NCBI GenBank assembly: GCA_016778825.1
Contig: JADHOU010000011.1
Location: 1-15,291, forward strand
Source: Candidatus Puniceispirillum sp.
GTDB taxonomy: Bacteria; Pseudomonadota; Alphaproteobacteria; Puniceispirillales; Puniceispirillaceae
DNA: 15,291 nt
Reading direction: 5' to 3'
This document shows positions 1 through 7,886 of this stretch, in pieces. Numbering within the stretch: position 1 is the stretch's first letter; each line of letters begins with the position of its first letter. Under the pieces are notes generated by a model. That model saw only the letters and a list, made by a program, of their open reading frames with translations, did not search any database and had not been told where the DNA came from. Made by a program: the position numbers and the translations under genes.

Positions 1-144
1 GGATGAAGGGCGCGTTGTCGAATAACAGCCGCCAAAAGATTTTTTTGCAAGCCCAAAAACCGATCGGGCAAAGCTGTTTTTAAGCCAGATCCTCGATCAT
101 TAGATCGGATCACCACAGACAGACGCAGCAGCAACAAAACCGAC
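1..144. other. Left-edge flank, no complete gene
   Basis: No complete gene is visible here. On the + strand, positions 2-25 read as seven codons followed by TAA and could be the extreme 3' end of a gene entering from the left, but this is too short to support. The AT-rich stretch 36-86 has small A/T-rich inverted repeats but no clear GC stem followed by a T-run on either strand. Confidence 0.4.
88..111 (-). repeat. Imperfect stem-loop downstream of the ureohydrolase gene
   Basis: The arms GATCC/GGATC and GATC/GATC pair around an ATTA loop, with a 2-nt bulge. The element begins about 34 nt after the ureohydrolase stop codon on the minus strand. It could mark the 3' end of that transcript, but no U-run follows, so it is not a standard intrinsic terminator. 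Confidence 0.3.
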
Positions 145-1149
145 CTAGCCCGTCTTGCCGTGTGATTTCATCAATTGAAGCATGATCAGCTTGAGTATCA
201 ACCGGCCAGCGCCAATCATTGAAATCTGGTTCAGATCATTCTTTGGTGCCAGCTCGACCAGATTCAACCCCAGAATCTGCCCCTTCGCCGCCAACGCCTC
301 GAACAGTTCGATAATATGCCACCACATCAGCCCCCCTGGCGCGAGCGCAACCGTTCCTGGCATCACCGATGGATCAAGCCCGTCAACATCCAATGTCACA
401 AAAAACCTGCCCAATGGTGGCAGCGCCGCAATCACTGGCGCCATGCCATGACGGTGAATATCTTGTGCTAGATGAATCTTGGCACCCCATCTTCGCGCCA
501 TATCTATTTCCGGCTGTTTTGCGCTACCAAATGACCGGATGCCAATCTGGTGAATGGCGGTGATATGGTCCTGTTCGGCGGCACGGCGCATCGGGCTCGA
601 ATAACCATCATAGATGCCATAGCGTTCATCGCGCCAATCCAAATGTGCATCAATCTGAATCAAGGTAACGTCTGACAGGCCATTAAGCCCCCTAATCACC
701 GGGTTGGTAACACCATCATCACCGCCAATGCTTATTGGCATAATGCCGCGTTGAACAGCAAAACGAACAGCATTTTCGGCGGCGGCATAATGCTGCTGAA
801 GGTCCCCGCCTTCAAGCGGAATATCGCCGCCATCAAAAATCGTGAAATCATCTAAACAGACAGAACACTGAAAATCGGCATCAAGCGATTGCCCATCAAG
901 CAGAATCCGCGGGCTTGCCGCACGCAATGCAGCCGGGGCCGTCGACTGGTTATTCGGAAACTGATCGGCAAGATAGGGCTTGCCATTTGGAACGCCAAAG
1001 ATAACCGCTTCGGCTTGCAAGTCTTGCCAATCGGTAACGACTGGAAGATTTACAAAGCTGTTTGCGGCGGGCGGGTTAGTTTTAGGAGTTTCGATCGTCA
1101 TGATGATGTGATGCTTTGTCCGAGAGGGCGGTTTGGCAATGGCAAACAT
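145..1149 (-). CDS. Divergent agmatinase/arginase-family ureohydrolase
   Basis: The 334-residue product has the ureohydrolase fold signatures in order: GGDDG at 142-146, DAHLD at 167-171 and LDVDGLDP at 253-260, followed by PGT and a VEL acidic segment near 299. Family members hydrolyse guanidino compounds (agmatine, arginine, guanidinobutyrate) at a binuclear Mn or Ni centre in the cytosol. Two usual residues differ. The metal-binding His of GGDHS is Asp145, and the His of the SHGTPFRRA segment (His163 in E. coli SpeB) aligns with Tyr183 in GYSSPMRRA. I recall similar GGDD/GYSSPMRR sequences in other alphaproteobacteria, so this may be a subgroup with its own substrate; the specificity is unknown. 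The start is uncertain: neither ATG 1149 nor the internal ATG at 1101 (residue 17) has a good ribosome-binding site, and residues 1-16 look unconserved, so 1101 may be the true start. It is divergent from the amine oxidase at 1345. Confidence 0.85.
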   Translation of the reverse strand: MFAIAKPPSRTKHHIIMTIETPKTNPPAANSFVNLPVVTDWQDLQAEAVIFGVPNGKPYLADQFPNNQSTAPAALRAASPRILLDGQSLDADFQCSVCLDDFTIFDGGDIPLEGGDLQQHYAAAENAVRFAVQRGIMPISIGGDDGVTNPVIRGLNGLSDVTLIQIDAHLDWRDERYGIYDGYSSPMRRAAEQDHITAIHQIGIRSFGSAKQPEIDMARRWGAKIHLAQDIHRHGMAPVIAALPPLGRFFVTLDVDGLDPSVMPGTVALAPGGLMWWHIIELFEALAAKGQILGLNLVELAPKNDLNQISMIGAGRLILKLIMLQLMKSHGKTG

Positions 1150-1150
1150 A

Positions 1151-1178
1151 GCCGGTAATGCTTTACAGCACCACCGGC
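1151..1178. promoter_or_regulatory. Two-tier inverted repeat upstream of the ureohydrolase gene
   Basis: The outer arms GCCGGT (1151-1156) and ACCGGC (1173-1178) and inner arms TGCT (1159-1162) and AGCA (1167-1170) are perfectly complementary. They are separated by an AA/CC internal mismatch and a 4-nt loop. The element abuts the ATG at 1149; if translation starts at 1101 it would lie in the mRNA leader. It could be an operator for a dimeric regulator or an RNA hairpin. No effector or protein is assigned. Confidence 0.45.
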
Positions 1179-1244
1179 CACAGAGTTTTAGAAGATTAGC
1201 TAACCACAGTTTGATAAAAAATCACAAAGGATAACATTCTGAGA

Positions 1245-1258
1245 AAAAGCAGGCTTTT
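1245..1258. promoter_or_regulatory. Palindrome in the divergent intergenic region
   Basis: AAAAGC (1245-1250) and GCTTTT (1253-1258) are perfect inverted arms around a 2-nt centre. The short centre makes an operator more likely than an RNA hairpin. It lies roughly midway between the two divergent genes, just upstream of the candidate promoter for the amine oxidase. Confidence 0.3.
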
Positions 1259-1285
1259 CATTTACACATTTCAGTCTAGCATAAT
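1257..1285 (+). promoter_or_regulatory. Candidate promoter of the amine oxidase gene
   Basis: A -35-like TTCATT (1257-1262) and a -10-like CATAAT (1280-1285) are separated by 17 bp. The -10 matches consensus at 5 of 6 positions, but the -35 matches at only 3 of 6, so this would need an activator or be weak. It was identified by eye only. Confidence 0.25.
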
Positions 1286-1300
1286 CCTGCTAAATAGCTT

Positions 1301-1316
1301 CGGGAAACGCGTCCCG
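1301..1316. promoter_or_regulatory. Inverted repeat in the amine oxidase leader
   Basis: CGGGA (1301-1305) and TCCCG (1312-1316) flank a 6-nt centre, 28 bp before the ATG at 1345. If the promoter at 1257-1285 is right, it falls in the early leader and could act as an operator or small hairpin. Confidence 0.3.
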
Positions 1317-1344
1317 CGATATGTCTCGATAAAGGATAATATTC

Positions 1345-2655
1345 ATGACAGGCATCTCTGCTGATCCCTATTGGTGGCAGGCCGCACCGCCGCAAGATTT
1401 CCACATTGAGCAGTGGCCAGAACGTGCCGATGTGGTGATCATTGGCGGCGGTTATACCGGATTTGGCGCGGCCATTCCGCTTGCCCGCGCTGGGCTTGAT
1501 GTTGTGGTTCTTGAACGCGATCAGATTGGGTCGGGTGCCTCAACGCGCAATGGCGGCATTACCAGCGGTAATCTGCGGCTGTCTTTTGACGATCTGGCCA
1601 AGAGATTTGGTGCGGATAAAGCCACAGCTTTTTACCAAGAAGCCAAAGCGGCACGGGCTGATCTGGCACAATTCATCATCAGCGAAAAGATTGATTGCGA
1701 CCTACAGCAATCTGGACGATTGGTTGGTGCCTTGCGTCCCGAATCGCTTGACAGCATGAGACGTGACGCTGAAAGGCTAACCAAATTGCTTGATATTAAG
1801 GCAACGGTTTATGATCGCGCCAGTCTTCCTGATTATATTGATACATCGCGCTATTGCGGCGGCATGATACGCGACGATATTGGCGGCATTCATCCGGCGA
1901 AATTACTAGCTGGTATGTGCCAGATTGCGCGCCAAGCTTCGGTCAAAATCGCAACCCAGACAAAAGTGATTGCGGTAAGCCAGCAAAACACATCATCACC
2001 CGCCTCCAAATTTCGCATTGAGACTAGCCGCGGCATAATCCATGCCGGTCATGTTATCAGTGCCACAAATGCCTATACCGATGCCGGCCAACCATGGCTG
2101 CGCCGCCGCCTCGTTCCGGTGATTTCAGAAATGATCGCCACTGAAGAGCTTGGCGAAAACATGGTTCGAAGCTTGATGCCCGGATTAAATATGTATGGCG
2201 AGGCCCTGCAGCTTGGACACTATTACCGACCTTCGCCCGATGGAAAACGCATTTTGCTGGGCGGACGCCGCATGAGCCCTAATCCGGCCATGGCACGCAA
2301 AAGGCTGGTCCAGGGATTGACGTCAATCTTTCCCCAGCTTGTCGATATCACCATCACAAATCACTGGTTCGGGTTTGTTACCTTTCCGTTCGACCAGCTG
2401 CCAAAATTAGCGGTTCATGATGGGGTTATTTACCCATCGGGCTATTGCGGTTCGGGAACGGTTTGGGCGCGCTGGCTGGGTCAGAAGGCGGCGCATATGG
2501 TGCTTGCTGATCTTGATGAAAGCGCGTTTCAGGCAAGCGTATTTCAGGGAGTTCCCTTTCGCACAATGCCGTTTTATTCAGGCGATCCGTGGTTTCTGCC
2601 ACTGGCAATGGGGCTTTATGCGATTCAGGATAAATTCAAAACAACGTCAAAATAA
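1345..2655 (+). CDS. FAD-dependent amine oxidoreductase, OrdL/PuuB-like (DAO family)
   Basis: The 436-residue product is close to the usual length of the OrdL / gamma-glutamylputrescine oxidase group (COG0665). It opens with a PYWW-x-AAPP leader typical of that group, then an FAD Rossmann motif GGGYTG at 34-39 with the ribose-binding Glu57 and the GASTRNGG loop at 64-71. A C-terminal GYCGSGTVWAR segment lies in the usual FAD/substrate region. These enzymes oxidise primary or secondary amines to imines/aldehydes in the cytosol. AAAGGA about 7 nt before the ATG supports the start. The gene stands alone on the + strand, divergent from the ureohydrolase and convergent with the large minus-strand operon (42 bp between stop codons, no obvious terminator hairpin). 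Pairing with a ureohydrolase suggests polyamine or guanidino-compound oxidation, but the substrate is not determined. Confidence 0.88.
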   Translation: MTGISADPYWWQAAPPQDFHIEQWPERADVVIIGGGYTGFGAAIPLARAGLDVVVLERDQIGSGASTRNGGITSGNLRLSFDDLAKRFGADKATAFYQEAKAARADLAQFIISEKIDCDLQQSGRLVGALRPESLDSMRRDAERLTKLLDIKATVYDRASLPDYIDTSRYCGGMIRDDIGGIHPAKLLAGMCQIARQASVKIATQTKVIAVSQQNTSSPASKFRIETSRGIIHAGHVISATNAYTDAGQPWLRRRLVPVISEMIATEELGENMVRSLMPGLNMYGEALQLGHYYRPSPDGKRILLGGRRMSPNPAMARKRLVQGLTSIFPQLVDITITNHWFGFVTFPFDQLPKLAVHDGVIYPSGYCGSGTVWARWLGQKAAHMVLADLDESAFQASVFQGVPFRTMPFYSGDPWFLPLAMGLYAIQDKFKTTSK

Positions 2656-2697
2656 CCTAGCTCTATCTCACCAAGCATTATAACGCCGCTTTTACGC

Positions 2698-3849
2698 CTA
2701 GTGGCCGGCGGCTTGATCCGGCGATACGGCGAAACGGTGTGGTGAAAACGGCGTCAGGTTCACCCGCGTTTGCCGCGCCATCGCCAGATCTGCCAAAGCT
2801 TCGCCAACTGCAGGGCCAAGCTGAAACCCATGCGCTGAAAATCCAAAACCATGAATTATGCCTGCTTGGCTGCCATTGCCGATGATCGGCAAATTATCTT
2901 TTGTATAACCCTCGATTCCAGCCCATGCTCGTAAAATGGCAACATCGCGCAAATGCGGAAAGACGCGCCCCGCAGTCATCACAAAACTGCTTAATCCGGC
3001 CGGAATGATTTGCGTCAAATTACGCGCCGCATCTGCAACACCACGCTTGCCACCGCCAATAACCATCGACCCGTTATCAAGCTGTTTAAATGACAAAGTG
3101 CCACCCATGACCCCGACAACAGATTGCAAAAACATCGGCTGGCGATCCGTAATCACAAGCATTGGCGCATACGCATCGATTGGTAAAACATCACCGGTCA
3201 TTTCGGCAATCTGCGTCCCCCAAGCACCAGCACAATTGACCACAATATCAGTTTCGATCATGCCAGCATCGGTTGTCACCTGCCAATGTTCTCCCGATTT
3301 ATCGATTGATGTAACCGTCACTGGGGTTCGGAATTGGGCACCAAGTGCCGCCGCCTTATCATGAAAGGCGCGAGTGATTTTCCACGGCAAGGCCCATCCA
3401 TCGCCTTCAACCAGAACGCCGCCAAAAACCGATTTTGTAAGATGCGGAATACGGCAAAGCAGTTGGTCACGATCAATCCATGTTTCATGTTGGAATCCGG
3501 CACTATGTAATTGTTGTATACGCCGAAACGCAAGATCAGCCCCAGCATCATCAAGCGCGACCTTGACATAAAATTGCCGGTGAAACCCCCTATCGATGTC
3601 AAGCAATTGATCAATCTGGTTCCACCAATCCATTGACGCAACTGATAGGGGGATTTCCGCGATATCACGCCCAAGGCGGCGAACCCCGCCAGCATTGACC
3701 CCTGACGCATGACGTCCGACATGATCTTTTTCCAGAACAATGACAGATTGGCCGCGCTGACTCAAAAAAAACGCTGTCGCACAGCCTTGGATGCCCGCGC
3801 CAATAATGACAACAGGCCGCGTCGCAGCCATTCCAGTCAGTCTGGCCAT
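2698..3849 (-). CDS. DAO/SoxB-type flavoprotein, candidate beta-2 subunit of a multisubunit amine dehydrogenase
   Basis: The 383-residue FAD protein has the Rossmann motif GAGIQG at 17-22, Glu40 for the FAD ribose, the SGVNAGGVR loop at 49-57 and the C-terminal GFSAHGFQLGP segment. These features are shared by the sarcosine oxidase beta, opine oxidase B, D-hydroxyproline dehydrogenase beta and HcnC subunits. Such subunits carry the active site that oxidises the C-N bond of N-substituted or D-amino acids and pass electrons to partner alpha/gamma subunits. It is the last gene of the operon. The ATG at 3849 overlaps the alpha gene by 13 bp and is preceded by GAGGG; a second ATG at 3831 is possible but has a weaker site. 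The order gamma-alpha-beta matches hcnABC and related operons. Substrate is unknown; gene names are withheld because several functions share this architecture. Confidence 0.85.
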   Translation of the reverse strand: MARLTGMAATRPVVIIGAGIQGCATAFFLSQRGQSVIVLEKDHVGRHASGVNAGGVRRLGRDIAEIPLSVASMDWWNQIDQLLDIDRGFHRQFYVKVALDDAGADLAFRRIQQLHSAGFQHETWIDRDQLLCRIPHLTKSVFGGVLVEGDGWALPWKITRAFHDKAAALGAQFRTPVTVTSIDKSGEHWQVTTDAGMIETDIVVNCAGAWGTQIAEMTGDVLPIDAYAPMLVITDRQPMFLQSVVGVMGGTLSFKQLDNGSMVIGGGKRGVADAARNLTQIIPAGLSSFVMTAGRVFPHLRDVAILRAWAGIEGYTKDNLPIIGNGSQAGIIHGFGFSAHGFQLGPAVGEALADLAMARQTRVNLTPFSPHRFAVSPDQAAGH

Positions 3850-5219
3850 GGTCCCTCGAGGCTGGCAAGCGCGGCAAGGGTGATTGGCTTTACCGGCGGA
3901 CGAAGCCGGTAATAGCCGGTTTCAGCCATTGATTGACCAGTATGGGACGCAATCATTTCCTGAACGACCAAGCCGCAACCGCGCCCCTGACACCGCCCCA
4001 TCCCCGCGCGGCAAAAGGCTTTTAGCTGGTTTGGGCCGCTGGCACCGCTAGCAAGAGCCGCATTGACACCGGCTTTGCTAACCGCCTCGCAACGACAGAT
4101 GATTGTCTCGTCAGTCTGCGCCAAACGGAAATCTGCGGATGGCAAATAGAGCCGGTCAAGAAACGGGCGAATACTCAGATAATGAAGATGCCGCAATTTA
4201 TAATATAGCTGCGCTAGAAAACGCGGCTTGCCACAGCGGGCAACAATCGCGCTTGCCGCCAATCGCCCAGCAATTGCGGCCGCCTTGGCACCGCCAATAC
4301 CGCCGCCATCACCAGCAATATAAATCTGCTCATCAGACGATTTTCCCGTGACATCAATGACCGGCCGCCAGCAATGCGCCTGATGATCCCATTGATGCGC
4401 AAGCCCGGTTGCCATTGTCAGATTAACATTCGGCACAACGCCCTGATGCAAAAATATATGGTTGGCGTCGATATCAATTTTGTCGCCTGATGACAGGGTA
4501 CAAGACACGCCTTGAGCCTGCGACTGGCCGATGATTTCAATCGCGCTTACTTTGGTGATTACCTCGGTGTTACGGCGGATATCACCAAGCCATTCCCGCC
4601 CCATCACCAGCATATCGGGTTGCAGTAATGCCAAAGGGGCGTATGGAATCGCCGATCGCCATTGTTTGCCACCGGTAATGTCAATAACAGCCCGAACCGC
4701 AAGCCCCGCTTTGATATATTGCCATGCGGTTAGATATAGAAGCGGGCCAGACCCAACAAATACCGCATCATCAGCCCCAAGCGCTGCTTGTTTTAACAAA
4801 GTTTGCGCCCCACCAACGCTCATCACGCCAGGCAATGTCCAGCCCTTAACCGGCATTGGGCGCTCAATTGCGCCAGTGGCAATGATGATGTAATCGGCGG
4901 TAATCAATTCGGCTTTGCCCCGCGAGACAAGCGCAATTTCATGCGTATTGGTAATTTGCCAAACCGTACAATCGGGTTGGTAAACAGCACCGCAATTGGC
5001 AAAGCTTTGGGCAAGCTCGGTGCCGTCATAATAGCTTTTACCAAGATAGGCAGGTGATGCTTCCTGATTAGCCAGCAAATTCCGGTAAACTTGACCGCCG
5101 CTACCTTTCTGGTCATCAATGACAATCGTCTCGAGACCGGCCTTGGTTGTTGTCAAAGCCGCCGCCATACCGGCAGGGCCAGCGCCAATGATAGCAATTT
5201 GAAAATGCTGATTTGCCAT
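3837..5219 (-). CDS. FAD/NAD(P)-fold alpha subunit with BFD-like [2Fe-2S] C-terminus
   Basis: The 460-residue protein has an FAD motif GAGPAG at 12-17, an ATGAIERP segment at 115-122, a second dinucleotide-fold motif GSGPLL at 156-161 and GDGGGIGGA at 303-311. The C-terminal domain has a cysteine cluster of BFD-like [2Fe-2S] type: Cys375-x-Cys377 and Cys410-x4-Cys415 in a GMGRCQGRGC context. This matches the alpha subunits HcnB, OoxA/NoxA and D-hydroxyproline dehydrogenase alpha, which move electrons from the beta flavoprotein to the respiratory chain. The start is 3 bp after the gamma stop codon, with an AGGA site overlapping that stop, which points to translational coupling. The product is predicted cytosolic or peripherally membrane-associated, with no signal peptide or membrane segment. 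Its partner could be either flanking DAO flavoprotein. Confidence 0.9.
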   Translation of the reverse strand: MANQHFQIAIIGAGPAGMAAALTTTKAGLETIVIDDQKGSGGQVYRNLLANQEASPAYLGKSYYDGTELAQSFANCGAVYQPDCTVWQITNTHEIALVSRGKAELITADYIIIATGAIERPMPVKGWTLPGVMSVGGAQTLLKQAALGADDAVFVGSGPLLYLTAWQYIKAGLAVRAVIDITGGKQWRSAIPYAPLALLQPDMLVMGREWLGDIRRNTEVITKVSAIEIIGQSQAQGVSCTLSSGDKIDIDANHIFLHQGVVPNVNLTMATGLAHQWDHQAHCWRPVIDVTGKSSDEQIYIAGDGGGIGGAKAAAIAGRLAASAIVARCGKPRFLAQLYYKLRHLHYLSIRPFLDRLYLPSADFRLAQTDETIICRCEAVSKAGVNAALASGASGPNQLKAFCRAGMGRCQGRGCGLVVQEMIASHTGQSMAETGYYRLRPPVKPITLAALASLEGPWPD

Positions 5220-5222
5220 CTT

Positions 5223-5525
5223 CTATCCTGATACCTTGCCAGCGCTATCGGGCGCATTTTGACGCTGAACAATCATGCCATCGTGAACGGTAATCTGGCA
5301 TGCCTGCTGATTCGGCCTGCCGTCAATTTTGACAAGACATTCAAAACACACACCCATCATGCAATACGGGCCACGCGGATCATTTTTTGCGGCAGTGCGG
5401 AATTTAACCTTGCCAGAACGCAATAATGCTGCAGCAAGGTTATCACCATCAAAAGCGGTTATCGCTTCACCGTCAAACTGAAGATGAACAATCCTACCCT
5501 TTTCTGGCATTGTCGATTTAAACAT
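5223..5525 (-). CDS. Small [2Fe-2S] ferredoxin-like gamma subunit
   Basis: This is a 100-residue protein with the Fer2_4 pattern found at the N-terminus of sarcosine oxidase alpha and in HcnA: Cys55-x4-Cys60-x2-Cys63-x12-Cys76, within PRGPYCMMGVCFECLV. It would hold a plant-type [2Fe-2S] cluster linking the flavin subunits. I chose ATG 5525 rather than the longer reading from 5552 because AGGCGG lies 4 nt upstream and the ATG sits in ATGTTTAA, giving an 8-bp overlap with the previous gene. The extra N-terminal residues of the longer form lie wholly inside that gene. Together with the next two genes it forms a gamma-alpha-beta block like hcnABC. Confidence 0.88.
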   Translation of the reverse strand: MFKSTMPEKGRIVHLQFDGEAITAFDGDNLAAALLRSGKVKFRTAAKNDPRGPYCMMGVCFECLVKIDGRPNQQACQITVHDGMIVQRQNAPDSAGKVSG

Positions 5526-6633
5526 TGAACCGCCTCTGAGAAAACCCGTCAAGTTCTTGGCCTAAACCGGCCTCGGCAATATAGCCCGCAAGATCAAACG
5601 CATGTGCTGCCGATAATGTCACACCGCTATGACAAGATATGGCAAAGGCACCGGGCATTGCTTCAGATTGATCATAAATTGGATAGCCGTCTTTTGACAT
5701 CACCCGAAGCGCGGCCCAACTTCGTACAACCCCAACATCAGCCAAGGCTGGCAAGGTTGCCAGTGCACGATCGGCAATCCCGCTAACAATATCAGGGCGA
5801 ACACTGGTTTCAAATCCGGTATCCTCATGGCTGTCGCCAATCATCAACCCGCCTTCATCGGTTTGCCGCAAAAGTAAATTAGGCAATGCTATTTGCTGAT
5901 CAAGCTTTTCAGTCACAATAATCTGCCCCTTTTGCGGCTTTAGCGATTGCTGCAAACCAACCATCGGGGCAAGCTCGGCATTTGCAAGCCCCGCCGCAAG
6001 GACAATCCTTTGGCATTCAAAATCACCTTTTGCTGTGCCAACGCGGATGCTATTTCCTTTTTTATCAATTCTGCGAACCGCGGCATTGGTAAGACAAACA
6101 CCACCATGTCTGGTCAGACCGGTTTGCAATGCCCGCATCAGATAAAGCGGGTTTACATGCCCATCATGCGGACAATAGGCCGCCCCAACAACTTTTGGGC
6201 CAATGCCGGGCATGATCTCTTTCAGCGCAGAACGATCAAGCATCTCAAACTGGAACCGGCCATTTTGATGTGCGCGAAGATGATCCAGCTTTTCATATCT
6301 TTGTTGCATCTCGGCCTCGCTGAGGCATATGCTAAGGCCACCTTCTTGATGAAGGCCTAATGCTGGGCCGCCAGTTTCTAGCAATTCCCCGGCCAGCTTT
6401 GGCCATAGTTCGGATGATCGCATTGTCCAATCGGCGTAGGGCGGAAAATAAGCGCCCTTGCCCTGCACCCAGACAAGCCCAAAATTACCACGCGCCGCCC
6501 GCAAGGCGGTGTCTTCAGCGTCAAGCAACAACACTGACAAGCCACGGCGCGACAAGCCATAACCGATCGAAAGGCCTATCAAACCACCACCAGCAATAAT
6601 GGCATCAAAATTGGATTTTATGATTTCGGTCAT
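5518..6633 (-). CDS. DAO-family flavoprotein, candidate beta-1 subunit
   Basis: The 371-residue FAD oxidoreductase has GGGLIG at 15-20, Asp38 in the FAD-ribose position and an ARGNFGLVWVQGKG loop near 47-60. That loop is characteristic of DAO-family proteins I associate with operons that also carry a (2Fe-2S) protein and an alpha-type oxidoreductase. Its start overlaps the DadA stop by ATGA, and its stop overlaps the gamma start by 8 bp, so it is tightly coupled to both. It could be a second catalytic subunit using the same gamma/alpha pair, or a free-standing amino-acid oxidase. It differs clearly from beta-2 at 2698 (different FAD loop and C-terminus), so it is not a recent tandem duplicate. 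Confidence 0.82.
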   Translation of the reverse strand: MTEIIKSNFDAIIAGGGLIGLSIGYGLSRRGLSVLLLDAEDTALRAARGNFGLVWVQGKGAYFPPYADWTMRSSELWPKLAGELLETGGPALGLHQEGGLSICLSEAEMQQRYEKLDHLRAHQNGRFQFEMLDRSALKEIMPGIGPKVVGAAYCPHDGHVNPLYLMRALQTGLTRHGGVCLTNAAVRRIDKKGNSIRVGTAKGDFECQRIVLAAGLANAELAPMVGLQQSLKPQKGQIIVTEKLDQQIALPNLLLRQTDEGGLMIGDSHEDTGFETSVRPDIVSGIADRALATLPALADVGVVRSWAALRVMSKDGYPIYDQSEAMPGAFAISCHSGVTLSAAHAFDLAGYIAEAGLGQELDGFSQRRFNV

Positions 6634-7886
6634 TGGAACCGCGTGATGCTGTAGGGTAACAGCGTTTCATGATCTATATTATTGGTGATGCAATCGGCGA
6701 TTATCTCGCTGGTAGCAGGTGCCATGCCTAATCCATAATGCGAATGCCCAAAAGCAGCAATGATATTCTTGACACCTGGAATCGCGCCAAGACAGGGGAG
6801 GCTGTCGGGAAAGCTGGGGCGTGACCCCATCCACTCATCCGGATCAGAGCAGTTTAACTGCGGAAAAAGCTTTTTGGCCTGATCGGCAAATCGCCGCGCG
6901 CGCGCATAATTTGGCGCAGCTTCAAGGCCAGCAAATTCAGCCGTGCCAGCAACTCTGACACCGGCCTGCATCAAGCTGGCAACATATTTTCGGTCAGCAT
7001 CCATAACCGAATGATTGATCGTAATGCCCGGATTGCGTAACACCAGATGATAACCACGCTCGGCCTCCAGCGGCAGTTTAATGCCAAATCTCGTCAGCAA
7101 CTGACATGACCAAACGCCTGCTGCCAACACGATTTTTTTGGCCGTAACCACACCTTGGTCAGTAACAAGCTGGCAACCACTACCCTGATCGGGATGGATT
7201 TCGTAAACCTTTGTTCGAATGTGATTCGCGCCTTTTGCCAATGCCTTTTCCGCCAATGCAATGCCAATCCCCGCAGGGTCACTTGTACGCCCCTGCTGTT
7301 TGATCAGAATGGCAGCCTTAAAATCATTGGCAATATGCGGTTCAATTTCCTTTAAGGCGCGCTTGTCAATCAGTTCGATTGGCACCTGACGCGCTTGGCG
7401 CAATTGCCATCCAAGATGGTCAAGCGACGCCGCTTTTGGATCTCGATAGACATGAACATACATGGAATCGCAAACAAGCTGTTCTTGTCCGGTCCCGGCA
7501 AGCCGCTTTTTATAGGCGGCAACACTACCTCTGCTCAAACGGAACAGACCATCGGCAACCGGATCAAGCCGTTCGGACCGTCCTGCCGCCAGAAACCGTA
7601 AAACCCACGGCAATAACTTTGGTAAATGCCCAAGGCGGACCGAAACGGGCCCTTCGGGGTCGATCAACCAGCGCGGCACCTGTTTCCACAAGCCCGGCAT
7701 TGATTGCGGAACACAGGTCCAAGGCGAGATGACACCAGCATTGCCATAGCTGGTTTTACTACATACCGGCGCAGGATCAAAAATCGTAACCTTCATGCCA
7801 CGTTCAGCAAGTTCAAGCGCAGTACAGACCCCAATAATTCCAGCCCCAACAACAGCAACATCAATCCTGCTTTCCAGCAATGTCAT
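6630..7886 (-). CDS. DadA-like D-amino-acid dehydrogenase
   Basis: This 418-residue flavoprotein is the usual length for DadA-family D-amino-acid dehydrogenases. It has GAGIIG at 14-19, Asp37 after the second strand, the TSYGNAGVISP loop at 45-55 that is diagnostic for DadA, and a C-terminal GHSHYGLGMAP segment in place of the usual GHGTLGWT. DadA proteins oxidise D-amino acids to 2-oxo acids and ammonia, donating electrons to quinones at the inner face of the cytoplasmic membrane. The start overlaps the cupin stop by ATGA, with an AAGGGGAA site about 10 nt upstream. Alanine racemase, its common partner, is absent here, so the role is probably not ordinary alanine catabolism. Real specificity is open (D-amino acid, imino acid or N-substituted amino acid). 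Confidence 0.85.
   Translation of the reverse strand: MTLLESRIDVAVVGAGIIGVCTALELAERGMKVTIFDPAPVCSKTSYGNAGVISPWTCVPQSMPGLWKQVPRWLIDPEGPVSVRLGHLPKLLPWVLRFLAAGRSERLDPVADGLFRLSRGSVAAYKKRLAGTGQEQLVCDSMYVHVYRDPKAASLDHLGWQLRQARQVPIELIDKRALKEIEPHIANDFKAAILIKQQGRTSDPAGIGIALAEKALAKGANHIRTKVYEIHPDQGSGCQLVTDQGVVTAKKIVLAAGVWSCQLLTRFGIKLPLEAERGYHLVLRNPGITINHSVMDADRKYVASLMQAGVRVAGTAEFAGLEAAPNYARARRFADQAKKLFPQLNCSDPDEWMGSRPSFPDSLPCLGAIPGVKNIIAAFGHSHYGLGMAPATSEIIADCITNNIDHETLLPYSITRFQ

Noticed and set aside
36..86. A/T-rich inverted repeats as an intrinsic terminator
   Set aside because: Stems are short and A/T-rich, with no GC-rich stem directly followed by a T-run on either strand.
2698..5525. Gamma-alpha-beta order read as hydrogen cyanide synthase hcnABC
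   Set aside because: Order, sizes and cysteine motifs fit, but the same architecture is shared by opine oxidases and D-hydroxyproline dehydrogenases, and the context (TAXI-TRAP, DadA, LysR) favours catabolism. I cannot exclude it without alignment.
5526..5552. Longer gamma-subunit start at 5552
   Set aside because: The added residues lie within the preceding gene and the ATG at 5525 has a better-placed AGGCGG site.
2698..7886. Trans-4-hydroxyproline catabolic cluster
   Set aside because: The hydroxyproline 2-epimerase, the deaminase of the dihydrodipicolinate-synthase family and the semialdehyde dehydrogenase expected for that pathway are all absent from the window.
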